From assembly GCA_030587435.1 (NCBI GenBank), contig JAUQZC010000175.1, forward strand, positions 1-12,874: a stretch of 12,874 nt of DNA, in the 5' to 3' direction. Positions 5,931-12,874 of this stretch are shown here, in pieces. The position numbers were made by a program, and so were the translations under genes. Every line of letters starts with the position of its first letter. Positions within the stretch are counted from its first letter, which is position 1. The notes beneath the pieces are model-generated. The model saw nothing but the letters and a program-made list of their open reading frames with translations. It was not told the DNA's origin and ran no database searches. Origin of the DNA: Candidatus Baldrarchaeota archaeon (GTDB taxonomy: Archaea; Asgardarchaeota; Baldrarchaeia; Baldrarchaeales; DXJG01).

Positions 5931-5938
5931 TTTATAAA
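5931..5938 (-). promoter_or_regulatory. TATA box for the thioester-protein gene
   Basis: TTTATAAA lies 36 bases before the ATG at 5893-5895, a near-ideal archaeal TATA box. It would start transcription about a dozen bases before the ATG. It is the clearest promoter in the window and probably drives the whole cassette down to 1953. Confidence 0.65.
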
Positions 5939-5978
5939 TGGGTATGTGAAGCTTGTCTAGAAGATTTACATTAATTAT

Positions 5979-6689
5979 CTATGCCCTGACATGTTTGATT
6001 TTGCTGTTAAAATTGAATTTCAAAATTGTTTTTAAAATTTTTATTCCATCGTAAAGTACCCTCAGTTTCGAATTGTGATACCGCCTTTTCTTGCATGCAA
6101 TTGGTTTTTCTTGGATGATGAACCCGTTTTTAAGAGTTTTTATCGTTAATTCAGTTTCTATTTCGTAGCCTATTGATTCTAAACAGAGTTTTTCCAATAT
6201 TTCTTTCTTTATGGCTCTAAAGCCTGTTTGGCTGTCCGTTATACGCTTTCTTGTTAGCACCATTATTATAAAGTTTATGAGGAAGTTCCCTAAACGGTTC
6301 AATGAGGATGTAAAATCCTTACTAGCACCTAGAAATCGTGATCCAGACACGACATCCGCTCCATTAAAGATTGGCTTAAGCATTTCTGGAATGTCTTTGG
6401 GATCATGCGCTCCGTCCGAGTCTATAGTCACGATCACATCACCCTTCGCATGCTGGAACCCTTTTCTTAAGGCATAGCCCTTCCCTTTATTCCTTCCATT
6501 TGATAACACAGTCACTTTATATGTGGACGCTATTTCTAGGGTGCGATCCGTAGACCCGTCGTCAACAACTATGATTTCATAGGGTCTTCCTACACTTTCC
6601 ATTACGGAAATCGTTTTGGAAAGAACTTCACCTATGGTTTTCTCTTCATTATAGGCTGGAATCACCACTGAGATAACTGAATGTTTCAC
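5979..6689 (-). CDS. GT2 glycosyltransferase, dolichyl-phosphate-sugar-synthase-like
   Basis: This family-2 glycosyltransferase has 236 residues and a GT-A fold. Members most like it transfer mannose or glucose from a nucleotide sugar to dolichyl or polyprenyl phosphate on the cytosolic face. Visible motifs are 'VVIPAYNEE' (8-16), DDGS (43-46) for nucleotide binding, the metal-binding DSD (90-92) followed by 'GAHDP', and QTGFR (154-158), with an acidic catalytic region 'GYEIETEL' (174-181). There is no clear C-terminal membrane helix, as in the short soluble-type enzymes. The end is basic and may touch the membrane. The start is GTG at 6689, supported by AAGGGAGAG at 6695-6703. Its sugar and acceptor cannot be read from sequence. 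It lies between two surface-protein genes and follows the glycan block, so lipid-linked sugar supply for N-glycosylation is likely. Confidence 0.88.
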   Translation of the reverse strand: MKHSVISVVIPAYNEEKTIGEVLSKTISVMESVGRPYEIIVVDDGSTDRTLEIASTYKVTVLSNGRNKGKGYALRKGFQHAKGDVIVTIDSDGAHDPKDIPEMLKPIFNGADVVSGSRFLGASKDFTSSLNRLGNFLINFIIMVLTRKRITDSQTGFRAIKKEILEKLCLESIGYEIETELTIKTLKNGFIIQEKPIACKKRRYHNSKLRVLYDGIKILKTILKFNFNSKIKHVRA

Positions 6690-6694
6690 TGAAA

Positions 6695-6703
6695 CTCTCC
6701 CTT
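6695..6703 (-). promoter_or_regulatory. Ribosome-binding site deciding the GTG start at 6689
   Basis: The minus strand reads AAGGGAGAG five bases before GTG at 6687-6689. This purine-rich Shine-Dalgarno sequence, with the 'SVVIPAYNEE' motif at its normal distance from the N-terminus, supports GTG rather than an internal ATG. Confidence 0.6.
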
Positions 6704-6730
6704 CACTATTCTTTAAATGAAAAATTGAGA

Positions 6731-6737
6731 TTTAAAT
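6731..6737 (-). promoter_or_regulatory. TATA-like box for the GT2 gene
   Basis: TTTAAAT, within the palindrome GATTTAAATC (6729-6738), lies about 42 bases before the GTG start, a suitable place for an archaeal TATA box with a leader long enough to hold the ribosome-binding site. The rest of the 216-base gap (6690-6905) is AT-rich with several T-runs on the minus strand, which may end transcripts from the gene at 6906-7475. Confidence 0.35.
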
Positions 6738-6905
6738 CGATAAGTAAAATTGGTATAGAAAATGCCAGGTTTTTTCTGGAAAAAATGTATATGAATTTTT
6801 AAAGCAATTTTAAGCGTAATTAAACTAACTTTTATCTTTCCACTCAATAAGATACCTTGAGGTCTAACTCCTTAAATTAAGAAAAGGTTGTCCGGCTTTT
6901 GTTAT

Positions 6906-7475
6906 TCAGTCGGGTTTAGACAAGTCTATGTAAATGTCGAAGCTGAAATTTTTAACATTATTTCTAATAAGCGCATCTATAAAGTCGCTGGAAGCCTCAA
7001 CCTTTAATGTAAGTGTAACTTCTAAAGTTTCATTCGGGCGTATCAAAGTTCCATTGGAATTTGATGTGAAAATGAAACCTGATACCAAAGTCTCATAATC
7101 AGTTTCACTAAAATTGATGGTTCTATTTGTTGAGTCCTTAAAAGTCCAATTTGCAGGCTTAATAATTAATATGGCATCAACATTACCCTTTCTTTTCACA
7201 TTAAAACTTCTATTCACTACCATTCCCGGATAGATTGTCCCCCAATCTAAAAATTTTTGGCCGTCACTCAGCTCTTTCAAATCACCACCATAAACCTCTA
7301 CATTAAACGTGTAAATTGTTCCGATGCTTGGAAGATAAACCTCACTGTTGTTGCTCAGCCAAACGGAGAGTATTGTTTGAATTATAATGGTGATTAACAC
7401 GGTTATAACTATCATCAGCAATGTTTTCTTGTGACGCTTCGCAAGCTCGGTAAAAAATCTGGATGAAATTCTCAT
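6906..7475 (-). CDS. Membrane-anchored Ig-like surface protein rich in glycosylation sites
   Basis: This encodes 189 residues. A basic cytosolic end (1-18) and one N-terminal helix (about 18-40) precede an extracellular domain. The stretch 'FLDWGTIYPGMVVNRSFNV', then 'GNVDAILIIKPANW', carries the same D-W-G-x-I-x-P-G and G-N-V...N-W pattern as the protein at 756-1226, so the two are distant paralogues. Eight N-x-S/T sequons are present (N42, N88, N109, N117, N121, N141, N148, N176), very dense for about 150 external residues and fitting its place between a flippase and a GT2 gene. No sorting signal is seen; the N-terminal helix is the likely anchor. The ATG at 7475 is preceded by GGAGTGGG (7480-7487). 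A TATA-like AATTTTAA lies at 7539-7546. Its function is unknown; a heavily glycosylated envelope component is the best guess. Confidence 0.75.
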   Translation of the reverse strand: MRISSRFFTELAKRHKKTLLMIVITVLITIIIQTILSVWLSNNSEVYLPSIGTIYTFNVEVYGGDLKELSDGQKFLDWGTIYPGMVVNRSFNVKRKGNVDAILIIKPANWTFKDSTNRTINFSETDYETLVSGFIFTSNSNGTLIRPNETLEVTLTLKVEASSDFIDALIRNNVKNFSFDIYIDLSKPD

Positions 7476-7742
7476 TTAACCCACTCCAATTGGATCTCAT
7501 AGTCAATTAAAAGTTATGTCTTCAAATGAAGAAATCCTTAAAATTACCGAGCAGCAGATTTTTCTCAAAAGCATAAAGATTTTATTGAAAGATTAGATCG
7601 AAACATTTTAGTGTTTTCAAAATTTTTGGGTATTAACCCACTTATGTCAAGTCCTTGCTTATCCATTTGATTAAGTCAGTCTCACTCTATTTTATTTATC
7701 CCTTCAGATATTAAGTTCGTAACCTCTTAGTGTTTGCTGGAT

Positions 7743-9317
7743 TTACTTTAGGTTTGGAAGTTTTTCCATGAAATTTAGTGGAATATTTATCAATTTTGAT
7801 AGTGCTCCTAACCCTGAAAACATTGTTTTTAGGTTGTTTATGTCGCTCTTGTTTATTGCCCCTGTGGTTGGTGTAGCTAGTAGGTAGGTTGCCGCAAATG
7901 TTAGGGTTCCTATGGTAAGTTCTATCCAGTTTGCATACGCTGTGAAGTTTATGGCTAGAAAGGATGCTGTGGCTGCGATGGCTGAGGCCGTAAGGATTCT
8001 CATTGATGACTCTATGTCTAACCTGACATTGTATTTTCTTCTAACCCAATATATTCCCATTGCTAAGCTTGGTTTGCCAGCTATTATGATTGTTAATATC
8101 AATCCTATTATCCCCATGGACGGTATGAGAATTAGTGATAATGGTATTCCTATTGCTAGAGTTACTAAGCTTAGTTTCATCTGCATCTTTGTTTCTCCAA
8201 TGCCTGCGAGCAGGCTTGTAAGGGTTAGGCTTCCGAATATAACAAAAAGATTATTTATTACGTATAGGGTCAGGAAAAGCGGTGCTTGGGTCCACTTTTC
8301 ACCGAAAAGTGTGCTGACTAAAGGTTCCGATAGAATCATCAAAGCAATTGTTGTTGGGACTAGAATCAGCGATGCATATTTTATCGATGATGCAAAAACT
8401 GTTTGAAGCAACCCATTTTCGTCTTGTGGATCTATTTTTGAGAAAGCCGGGAATAACACAGTGGATATGGGTATTGTGAAGAATGTTAGTATAGCTGCAA
8501 ATTGGGTTGCTACTTGATAGTTTCCTATGGCGACATCTGTACAATAAATTGCCATTATGAAGGCGTAGAATTGTATGAGAAATCCGCCTATAATCGATGC
8601 TATTGAGAGCGGAACTCCGTAATGGAGCATTTCTTTCAAAGTTTTAGCTGTGTTAGATTTTTCTGGATTTTTGCGCTTTATTTTCCTAATTAAGGTTAGA
8701 TAGAGCACTGTTAAGGCTATGATGGCTGAGGCTATGAATGATATCGTATAGCCTAGGGTTGCCCCTAATGCGCCAAAGCCTGCTATGACAAGGATTGGCG
8801 CAGCGACACTTTTTACTATAGCTTGACATATATTCGTTAAACTGTTTAGCTCCATCCTTTCAAAGCCCACGAACGTTGACTGCGCTGCAGTTTGCAAAGC
8901 CCCCGCGAATATGGTCACTGAGGCAATCGCAATAAGCGGTGCAGATTCGGGACGATTAAATACCGTAGAGGCAATAAAGCCCGAAATAAAAACAAGAATT
9001 AGTGAAAGAATGAATCCCATTGCTGTTTCGAATATTAGGCCTGCTTTTATTATTTCGTAGGTTTTCTCCTCGCTTTTTTGGGCTCTCAGGCTGGCCGTAA
9101 ATTTGGTTAGAGCTGAGTTAATTCCCCAGTCTCTGAAGAGTATAGTCATATAAGACGGAATTAAGGCTATAGAGTATAGTCCATACTCCGCCGGAGTTAT
9201 GAGCCTCGCAAGAATCATTGTGCCTAAAGCCATTATTGCCGTTGAGGAAGCTTGACCTATAAATAGCTGAACGCTTCCAGTTGCCGACTTCTTGGCTATC
9301 TCTAAGGCTGCCTGCAA
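7743..9317 (-). CDS. Polysaccharide/oligosaccharide flippase (Wzx/MOP-type)
   Basis: This integral membrane protein of 524 residues belongs to the MOP superfamily polysaccharide transporters, which flip lipid-linked glycans to the outer face. The N-terminus, with 'GQASSTAIMALGTMILARLI' followed by 'TPAEYGLYSIALI', is the characteristic opening of Wzx/RfbX-like flippases, and 'FRDWGINSALTKF' is the typical second conserved block. Twelve or more hydrophobic helices span the chain, and the length is usual for the family. The start is TTG at 9317: no ATG or GTG lies in frame upstream before the stop, and a start here gives the normal N-terminal length. GGCGA is a weak ribosome-binding site. It is 47 bases after the sulfatase-fold gene, in line with cotranscription of the glycan block. 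The transported glycan is unknown. Confidence 0.88.
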   Translation of the reverse strand: MQAALEIAKKSATGSVQLFIGQASSTAIMALGTMILARLITPAEYGLYSIALIPSYMTILFRDWGINSALTKFTASLRAQKSEEKTYEIIKAGLIFETAMGFILSLILVFISGFIASTVFNRPESAPLIAIASVTIFAGALQTAAQSTFVGFERMELNSLTNICQAIVKSVAAPILVIAGFGALGATLGYTISFIASAIIALTVLYLTLIRKIKRKNPEKSNTAKTLKEMLHYGVPLSIASIIGGFLIQFYAFIMAIYCTDVAIGNYQVATQFAAILTFFTIPISTVLFPAFSKIDPQDENGLLQTVFASSIKYASLILVPTTIALMILSEPLVSTLFGEKWTQAPLFLTLYVINNLFVIFGSLTLTSLLAGIGETKMQMKLSLVTLAIGIPLSLILIPSMGIIGLILTIIIAGKPSLAMGIYWVRRKYNVRLDIESSMRILTASAIAATASFLAINFTAYANWIELTIGTLTFAATYLLATPTTGAINKSDINNLKTMFSGLGALSKLINIPLNFMEKLPNLK

Positions 9318-9364
9318 AATTTTCGCCTGTTCACATGTTAAAATCTTAACAAGCTATTCTCTCT

Positions 9365-10627
9365 TTATGTCTTATCAGGCTTTGGAGCGAGGAATTTCCT
9401 TAGGTATCTGATTTTTCCTTTCTCATATGAAGTTAGAGCCTTTGAACAAGTAATGCTTTTAATATTTTTCATTTCCTTTCTAAGCATTCTTACAACATGC
9501 TTGTTTAAGTGAAGCAAGTTATATTGCTCTTGGGGATCATTTTTCAAATCATATAATGCTATTGGAACATTGTTTCTTTCAAGATATTTCCATTTTTGTC
9601 CTCTTAGCCCTTCGATTTGATCTTCTTTTTTAACATAAATTCCTGCTGGGCCTATGTAAATAAACCTATCAGTAAAATGCTTATCCTCCTTTATTAAGGG
9701 TGTCAAGTCTACTCCATCAAAATGTATTTTTATGCGACTTTTAAGTCCAAGAAGATTTAGAAGGGTTGGAAAGATATCTACATGTGTAATTAGATCTTTT
9801 ACTACTTTGTTTTCTGGTAAGTCTCCTCCGGCGAGTATGAGAGGGATTCTAATAAGTTCTTCAGCAAGTGAGAAGCCATGTCCTTGTCTTTTTCTAGCTA
9901 ATTCTGACTTTTTGAATATGCTTTCAGATATTTTAATCCATACTTCTTTCCTTAGCCGTTCACTTACAATGGAAATAAGGTTATTTTGGAGCGACTCTAA
10001 GAGTGTTGGTATCCTTTCTCCATGATCAGATAGGAAAATCACAACAGTACTATTTAGATCTAGATCCTCAAGTAAAACACTCAACTCTTGGTCTAGAAAA
10101 GAAAGACAAGTATCGTATTTGTTTAAAACAAAGATGCCTCTTTTATTTATTGGAAAGTAAACTGGATAATGTAGTTCCCAGAGATGAAGAAACAAAAACC
10201 AAGGTTTCCTTGCATTTTTAAGAAATTTTTGGATCTGTTCTTTGAAATTTGTAAAAATAGTTTGATTCGTATCCCTAACCATATAGGTTTTAAAGCCTCT
10301 ATTAAATCCTAGCTGCGGTAACAGAGGGCCGGTTACCATAGCGCATGTATTGTATCCGGCACCCAACAGAATGTCCGCTATCGTCGGGTAACATTTGCGT
10401 AATTTATCTAAAAATGACCTCACTCCGTGATTAAACGGGTATAAACCTGTCATTATACTTGCAACTGAAGGATTAGTAAAGCTGGTAGTAGCTATTGCTT
10501 GTGTAAATAGTACTCCTTTTTTGACCAAAAAATGTAGGAAAGAATTCTTCGAACGTGACATTGCAATGGCCCTGTCTGCTCTTAAGCAATCAACGAGGAT
10601 CATTAGTACGTTTTTCCCAGATTTCAA
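9365..10627 (-). CDS. Sulfatase/alkaline-phosphatase-fold hydrolase or transferase
   Basis: This encodes 420 residues of the sulfatase-like alkaline phosphatase superfamily. Metal ligands are visible at Asp13 ('ILVDCLRAD'), Asp201 and His202 ('FLSDHGE'), with His250 in 'GHGF'. The nucleophile position reads 'SFTNPSVASIMTG', with Thr51 where true sulfatases have the Cys/Ser of C-x-P-x-R, and Val55 instead of Arg. It therefore should not form formylglycine, and phosphodiesterase or phosphotransferase chemistry on glycans is more likely than sulfate-ester hydrolysis. There is no signal peptide or membrane helix, so the protein appears cytosolic. The start is TTG at 10627, supported by GAGGTG (10633-10638). 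It sits between a GT4 and a flippase gene, which suggests a role in modifying the glycan before export. The substrate cannot be deduced. Confidence 0.8.
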   Translation of the reverse strand: MKSGKNVLMILVDCLRADRAIAMSRSKNSFLHFLVKKGVLFTQAIATTSFTNPSVASIMTGLYPFNHGVRSFLDKLRKCYPTIADILLGAGYNTCAMVTGPLLPQLGFNRGFKTYMVRDTNQTIFTNFKEQIQKFLKNARKPWFLFLHLWELHYPVYFPINKRGIFVLNKYDTCLSFLDQELSVLLEDLDLNSTVVIFLSDHGERIPTLLESLQNNLISIVSERLRKEVWIKISESIFKKSELARKRQGHGFSLAEELIRIPLILAGGDLPENKVVKDLITHVDIFPTLLNLLGLKSRIKIHFDGVDLTPLIKEDKHFTDRFIYIGPAGIYVKKEDQIEGLRGQKWKYLERNNVPIALYDLKNDPQEQYNLLHLNKHVVRMLRKEMKNIKSITCSKALTSYEKGKIRYLRKFLAPKPDKT

Positions 10628-10632
10628 GATTA

Positions 10633-10638
10633 CACCTC
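10633..10638 (-). promoter_or_regulatory. Ribosome-binding site deciding the TTG start at 10627
   Basis: GAGGTG on the minus strand is five bases before TTG at 10625-10627. It is a near-perfect complement of the archaeal 16S 3' end, so the rare TTG start is convincing; the first in-frame ATG would cut off the start of the metal-binding 'LVDCLRAD' strand. Confidence 0.7.
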
Positions 10639-10680
10639 ATTCTCTTAGAATTAGCTTAAAATCTGCAAAAGATAATTCAA

Positions 10681-11811
10681 TCATCTTGGGAACATTCCTT
10701 GCAGTTGTCTATAAATATTACATAGTTTTTTCACTGTTACATTCAAGGAGTATTGCTGCATTACTCGTTTTCGTCCCTCATAACCCATCTTGAGTCTCAT
10801 GTCCGGGTTTGTAAGTAAATATTGGATTGCTTTCGCAAGTTCTATGGGGCTGTTTTGCTGAATTAAGAGACCTGTGACGTTATTCTCTACAATTTCTGGT
10901 ATACCGCCTACAGGTGTCGCTATTACCGGGGTTTCACACGCTAAGGCTTCTAAAACAGTGACGGGAAAACCTTCACCAAAGGAGGGCAGTATAAAAATTG
11001 AAGCTTTTTGATACCATTCTATTAGCTCAGACAGCTCCAAAGCGCCTAGATATTTTATTTCATGCTTTCCTTTTCGATTTTCCCTTTCGATCAGGTTTAA
11101 TATGTTTTGATAGTAGACAGTATCCCAATCAGTTGGACCAATTATTATTAAACGTACCGGTTCTCTAACGTATCGTAAAGATTTAATCAAGATGTGTAAG
11201 CCTTTACCCTTCGATATTCTTCCAACAAATAGAAGCATGTTATCTTCCTTTCGTGCTTGCGGTTTGAACAAATTCGTATCTACACAATTAGGAACGTATA
11301 CAATTTTATCTTTAGGAATTCCAAGCTTTGTTAATTCTTTTTCCATTCGTTTTGAAATTGAAATGTAGATATGAACCAAATGTTTAAACAGAAACCTACT
11401 TATAAAGTGTTTTTTTAGAAAATTGTAGTCTATTCCATGCAAATGAATTATTTTTGGCTTTTTTACAAGATATGAAAAGAAGGGGAAGCTCATATCGATT
11501 TCATGAAAATGAATGATATCATAATTTTTAAGTATATGAATAAACCTTCCCGGCAGAAAATTGACTCCTGCTGTAATTTTGACTGACTGCACAATTTGGA
11601 ACAAGCTTAATGCAGGGATTCTGTAGACGGTGATCTCATCAATTTTTTCAGTTTTTCCTTGCCATTTTGGTATTCGGATTTGATTTACATTGAATGCCAT
11701 AACGTCTACATGAACTCCGTTTTTATTGAGCGCTATCGCTAAATTTCTGACAGTTATTTCCGTTCCTCCCTTAACTGGATAATAACAGGGAGCAACCATT
11801 ATAACTCGCAA
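10681..11811 (-). CDS. GT4 family glycosyltransferase (GT-B fold)
   Basis: This retaining glycosyltransferase has 376 residues. The N-terminal domain opens with 'MVAPCYYPVKGGTE', the usual Gly-Gly acceptor-side loop, and holds 'IIHFHEID' and 'IIHLHG' strands. The C-terminal nucleotide-sugar domain has 'LFVGRISKGKGLHILIKSL' with Arg198 and Lys203 for phosphate binding, and an E-x7-E motif at Glu280 and Glu288 in 'GEGFPVTVLEAL', followed by 'TPVGGIPEIV'. The length is typical. The enzyme would act in the cytosol, adding a sugar to a lipid-linked glycan; donor and linkage are unknown. The start is probably TTG at 11811; an ATG four codons in (11799) is an alternative. GAGGG before the TTG can pair with CCCTT overlapping it, which might limit initiation. 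It lies 53 bases before the sulfatase-fold gene. Confidence 0.88.
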   Translation of the reverse strand: MRVIMVAPCYYPVKGGTEITVRNLAIALNKNGVHVDVMAFNVNQIRIPKWQGKTEKIDEITVYRIPALSLFQIVQSVKITAGVNFLPGRFIHILKNYDIIHFHEIDMSFPFFSYLVKKPKIIHLHGIDYNFLKKHFISRFLFKHLVHIYISISKRMEKELTKLGIPKDKIVYVPNCVDTNLFKPQARKEDNMLLFVGRISKGKGLHILIKSLRYVREPVRLIIIGPTDWDTVYYQNILNLIERENRKGKHEIKYLGALELSELIEWYQKASIFILPSFGEGFPVTVLEALACETPVIATPVGGIPEIVENNVTGLLIQQNSPIELAKAIQYLLTNPDMRLKMGYEGRKRVMQQYSLNVTVKKLCNIYRQLQGMFPR

Positions 11812-11874
11812 GGGATTAGCCCTCTCTCTTATTGAGACACAACTCCGTGCATGCCTAACTGTTGTTGCATAATT

Positions 11875-12874
11875 TTAGATATTTAGCAATGAAGGAAGAT
11901 CAATTTTGGTCAAATCCATTTCTTTAGGCACTACAATTCTATATAGCTCAGATTTTCTAAAAGTTTCGAATAATATTTTAAAATTGTGGCGAAGTTTGCT
12001 TTCAATTCTCCGATTTTTAACTCCAAAATGACAAACGTATCTATAATATTCTCGATACATGCCGTCCCACTCATACATATATACATAAGCCATTTTCCTG
12101 GCAAGTTCCTTAGCGGTTATGTCTCTTCTTATTTCGATAGAGTTGACATTTCTTCGGTCTAAAAGAAAAACTTTTGAAATAGGTGACGGTGAAGCTACTT
12201 TGGCTGTAGGATTTATCTTACATAACTCAACACTTAGCATAGTGCGCTCCTTTAAACGGTCAAAAATAAATCGCACATGCCTATGTGGCGAAAGCCTACT
12301 GCCCCATTCTAACAACTTAACCATCGGTTTATAGTAGAATCTCTTAGCACCTAGAATTTGTTTTGCGATTTCTTTGTCTTTAAGGTTGTAATCAAAAATG
12401 TGAATGCGTTTAGGTAAAGGAAAAGCAACACCTTCGCCAACTATGAGCCAGTCATCGCTAAGGTAATCATATCCTTCTTTTGTTAAATTTAACACGGCAC
12501 TGGTTTTTCCGGTTCCCCCCTCACCAGTAAAAATATAAGCATTTCCATTTTTTGCAACTGCTCCAGCATGCAACCACGCCTTATCAGGCCACCACATAAG
12601 AAATTCGGTTGCATAAAGGATTAAATCTGCCCGGTTAGTATGCAGAATTTCTTGGTCATACCATATAGTATCTTCTTTTTCATCAAATGGAATGTGTATT
12701 CCTCCGTGGAATCCGTAAGGTCTTGTTGGAAGAGATCGTTGTGTTACGTTAACCTTAACGAAAAGATCCACTTTTTCTGGAGTCTTTGATGTTTTGAAGT
12801 ATCCATAATCCTTCGAGTAGATCTCATCTGCTGGGCCTTCAACAGTAACTACAAAACCATACACATCGTATACG
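11875..12874 (-). CDS. HprK-like P-loop protein (5' end beyond the window)
   Basis: At least 329 residues are encoded. A GTG at 12864 could be a start, but the frame stays open to the edge ('VYDVYGF'), so the true start is probably outside. The middle resembles HPr kinase/phosphorylase: 'WLHAGAV' (97-103), a Walker A loop 'GEGGTGKTS' (114-122) and 'YLSDDW' (134-139), matching the HprK order of His strand, P-loop and D-D. The rest is unlike bacterial HprK, and the N-terminal domain is different. HprK-like proteins recur in polysaccharide and peptide-modification clusters, often without any HPr, and their substrates there are mostly unknown. It is first in the glycan block seen here, 63 bases before the GT4 gene. 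It could phosphorylate a small molecule, glycan precursor or protein. Confidence 0.75.
   Translation of the reverse strand, partial: VYDVYGFVVTVEGPADEIYSKDYGYFKTSKTPEKVDLFVKVNVTQRSLPTRPYGFHGGIHIPFDEKEDTIWYDQEILHTNRADLILYATEFLMWWPDKAWLHAGAVAKNGNAYIFTGEGGTGKTSAVLNLTKEGYDYLSDDWLIVGEGVAFPLPKRIHIFDYNLKDKEIAKQILGAKRFYYKPMVKLLEWGSRLSPHRHVRFIFDRLKERTMLSVELCKINPTAKVASPSPISKVFLLDRRNVNSIEIRRDITAKELARKMAYVYMYEWDGMYREYYRYVCHFGVKNRRIESKLRHNFKILFETFRKSELYRIVVPKEMDLTKIDLPSLLNI

Noticed and set aside
6765..6779. CCAG/CTGG mini-hairpin in the gap before the GT2 gene
   Set aside because: A 4-bp stem with an A/T-only loop is too weak to call a terminator or regulatory structure.
7912..8406. A 164-codon plus-strand frame inside the flippase gene
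   Set aside because: It is antisense to a clear membrane transporter. Long shadow frames are expected opposite hydrophobic coding sequence.
1..12874. CRISPR array, rRNA, tRNA or tandem repeats
   Set aside because: No regularly spaced direct repeats and no recognisable stable-RNA genes were seen on either strand when reading by eye.

Overview
The window looks archaeal. The coding density, AT-rich TATA-like boxes just upstream of genes, an exosortase-fold archaeosortase, dolichyl-phosphate-type glycosylation genes and small anchored Ig-like surface proteins resemble what I know of Bathyarchaeia-type or related TACK archaea. That lineage is an inference from gene style; there is no rRNA or other marker here.

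Layout. Bases 1-1226 (+ strand) hold the 3' end of a CARDB/Ig-like surface protein (2-166), a 589-base gene-poor stretch, and a small anchored surface protein (756-1226). Everything after that is on the minus strand. Read in transcription order (high to low coordinates), it starts with a glycan block: an HprK-like P-loop protein cut by the window edge (11875-12874), a GT4 glycosyltransferase (10681-11811), a sulfatase/alkaline-phosphatase-fold enzyme (9365-10627) and a Wzx/MOP-type flippase (7743-9317). Next come a heavily sequon-bearing surface protein (6906-7475) and a GT2 dolichyl-phosphate-sugar-synthase-like enzyme (5979-6689). A surface-anchoring cassette follows: a secreted protein with a predicted Cys-Gln thioester domain and a PEF-CTERM-like tail (5230-5895), a multidomain archaeosortase (3115-5175), and two uncharacterised membrane proteins (2162-3064 and 1953-2159). 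The block ends in a decayed dolichol-kinase-like gene (1351-1881) fused to a HAD-phosphatase start and carrying an apparent one-base frameshift.

How it may work together. The glycan block would build and flip a lipid-linked glycan, and the GT2 could supply polyprenyl-phosphate sugar. The archaeosortase would process the C-terminal tail of the thioester protein next to it, yielding a surface protein able to bond covalently to a target. The archaeosortase is unusual: one chain carries the membrane sortase, a cytosolic zinc ribbon, an external EpsI-like domain, a further membrane helix and a cytosolic winged helix. That layout could couple events at the envelope to transcription. Two surface-protein promoters (upstream of 756 and of 5895) share a palindrome core, TCTTAAGA, just downstream of the TATA-like box, which makes a candidate operator pair.

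Also notable: two GC-rich hairpins with the same 5-base bulge flank the gene at 756-1226, and a hairpin with a T-rich tail lies between the thioester gene and the archaeosortase gene.
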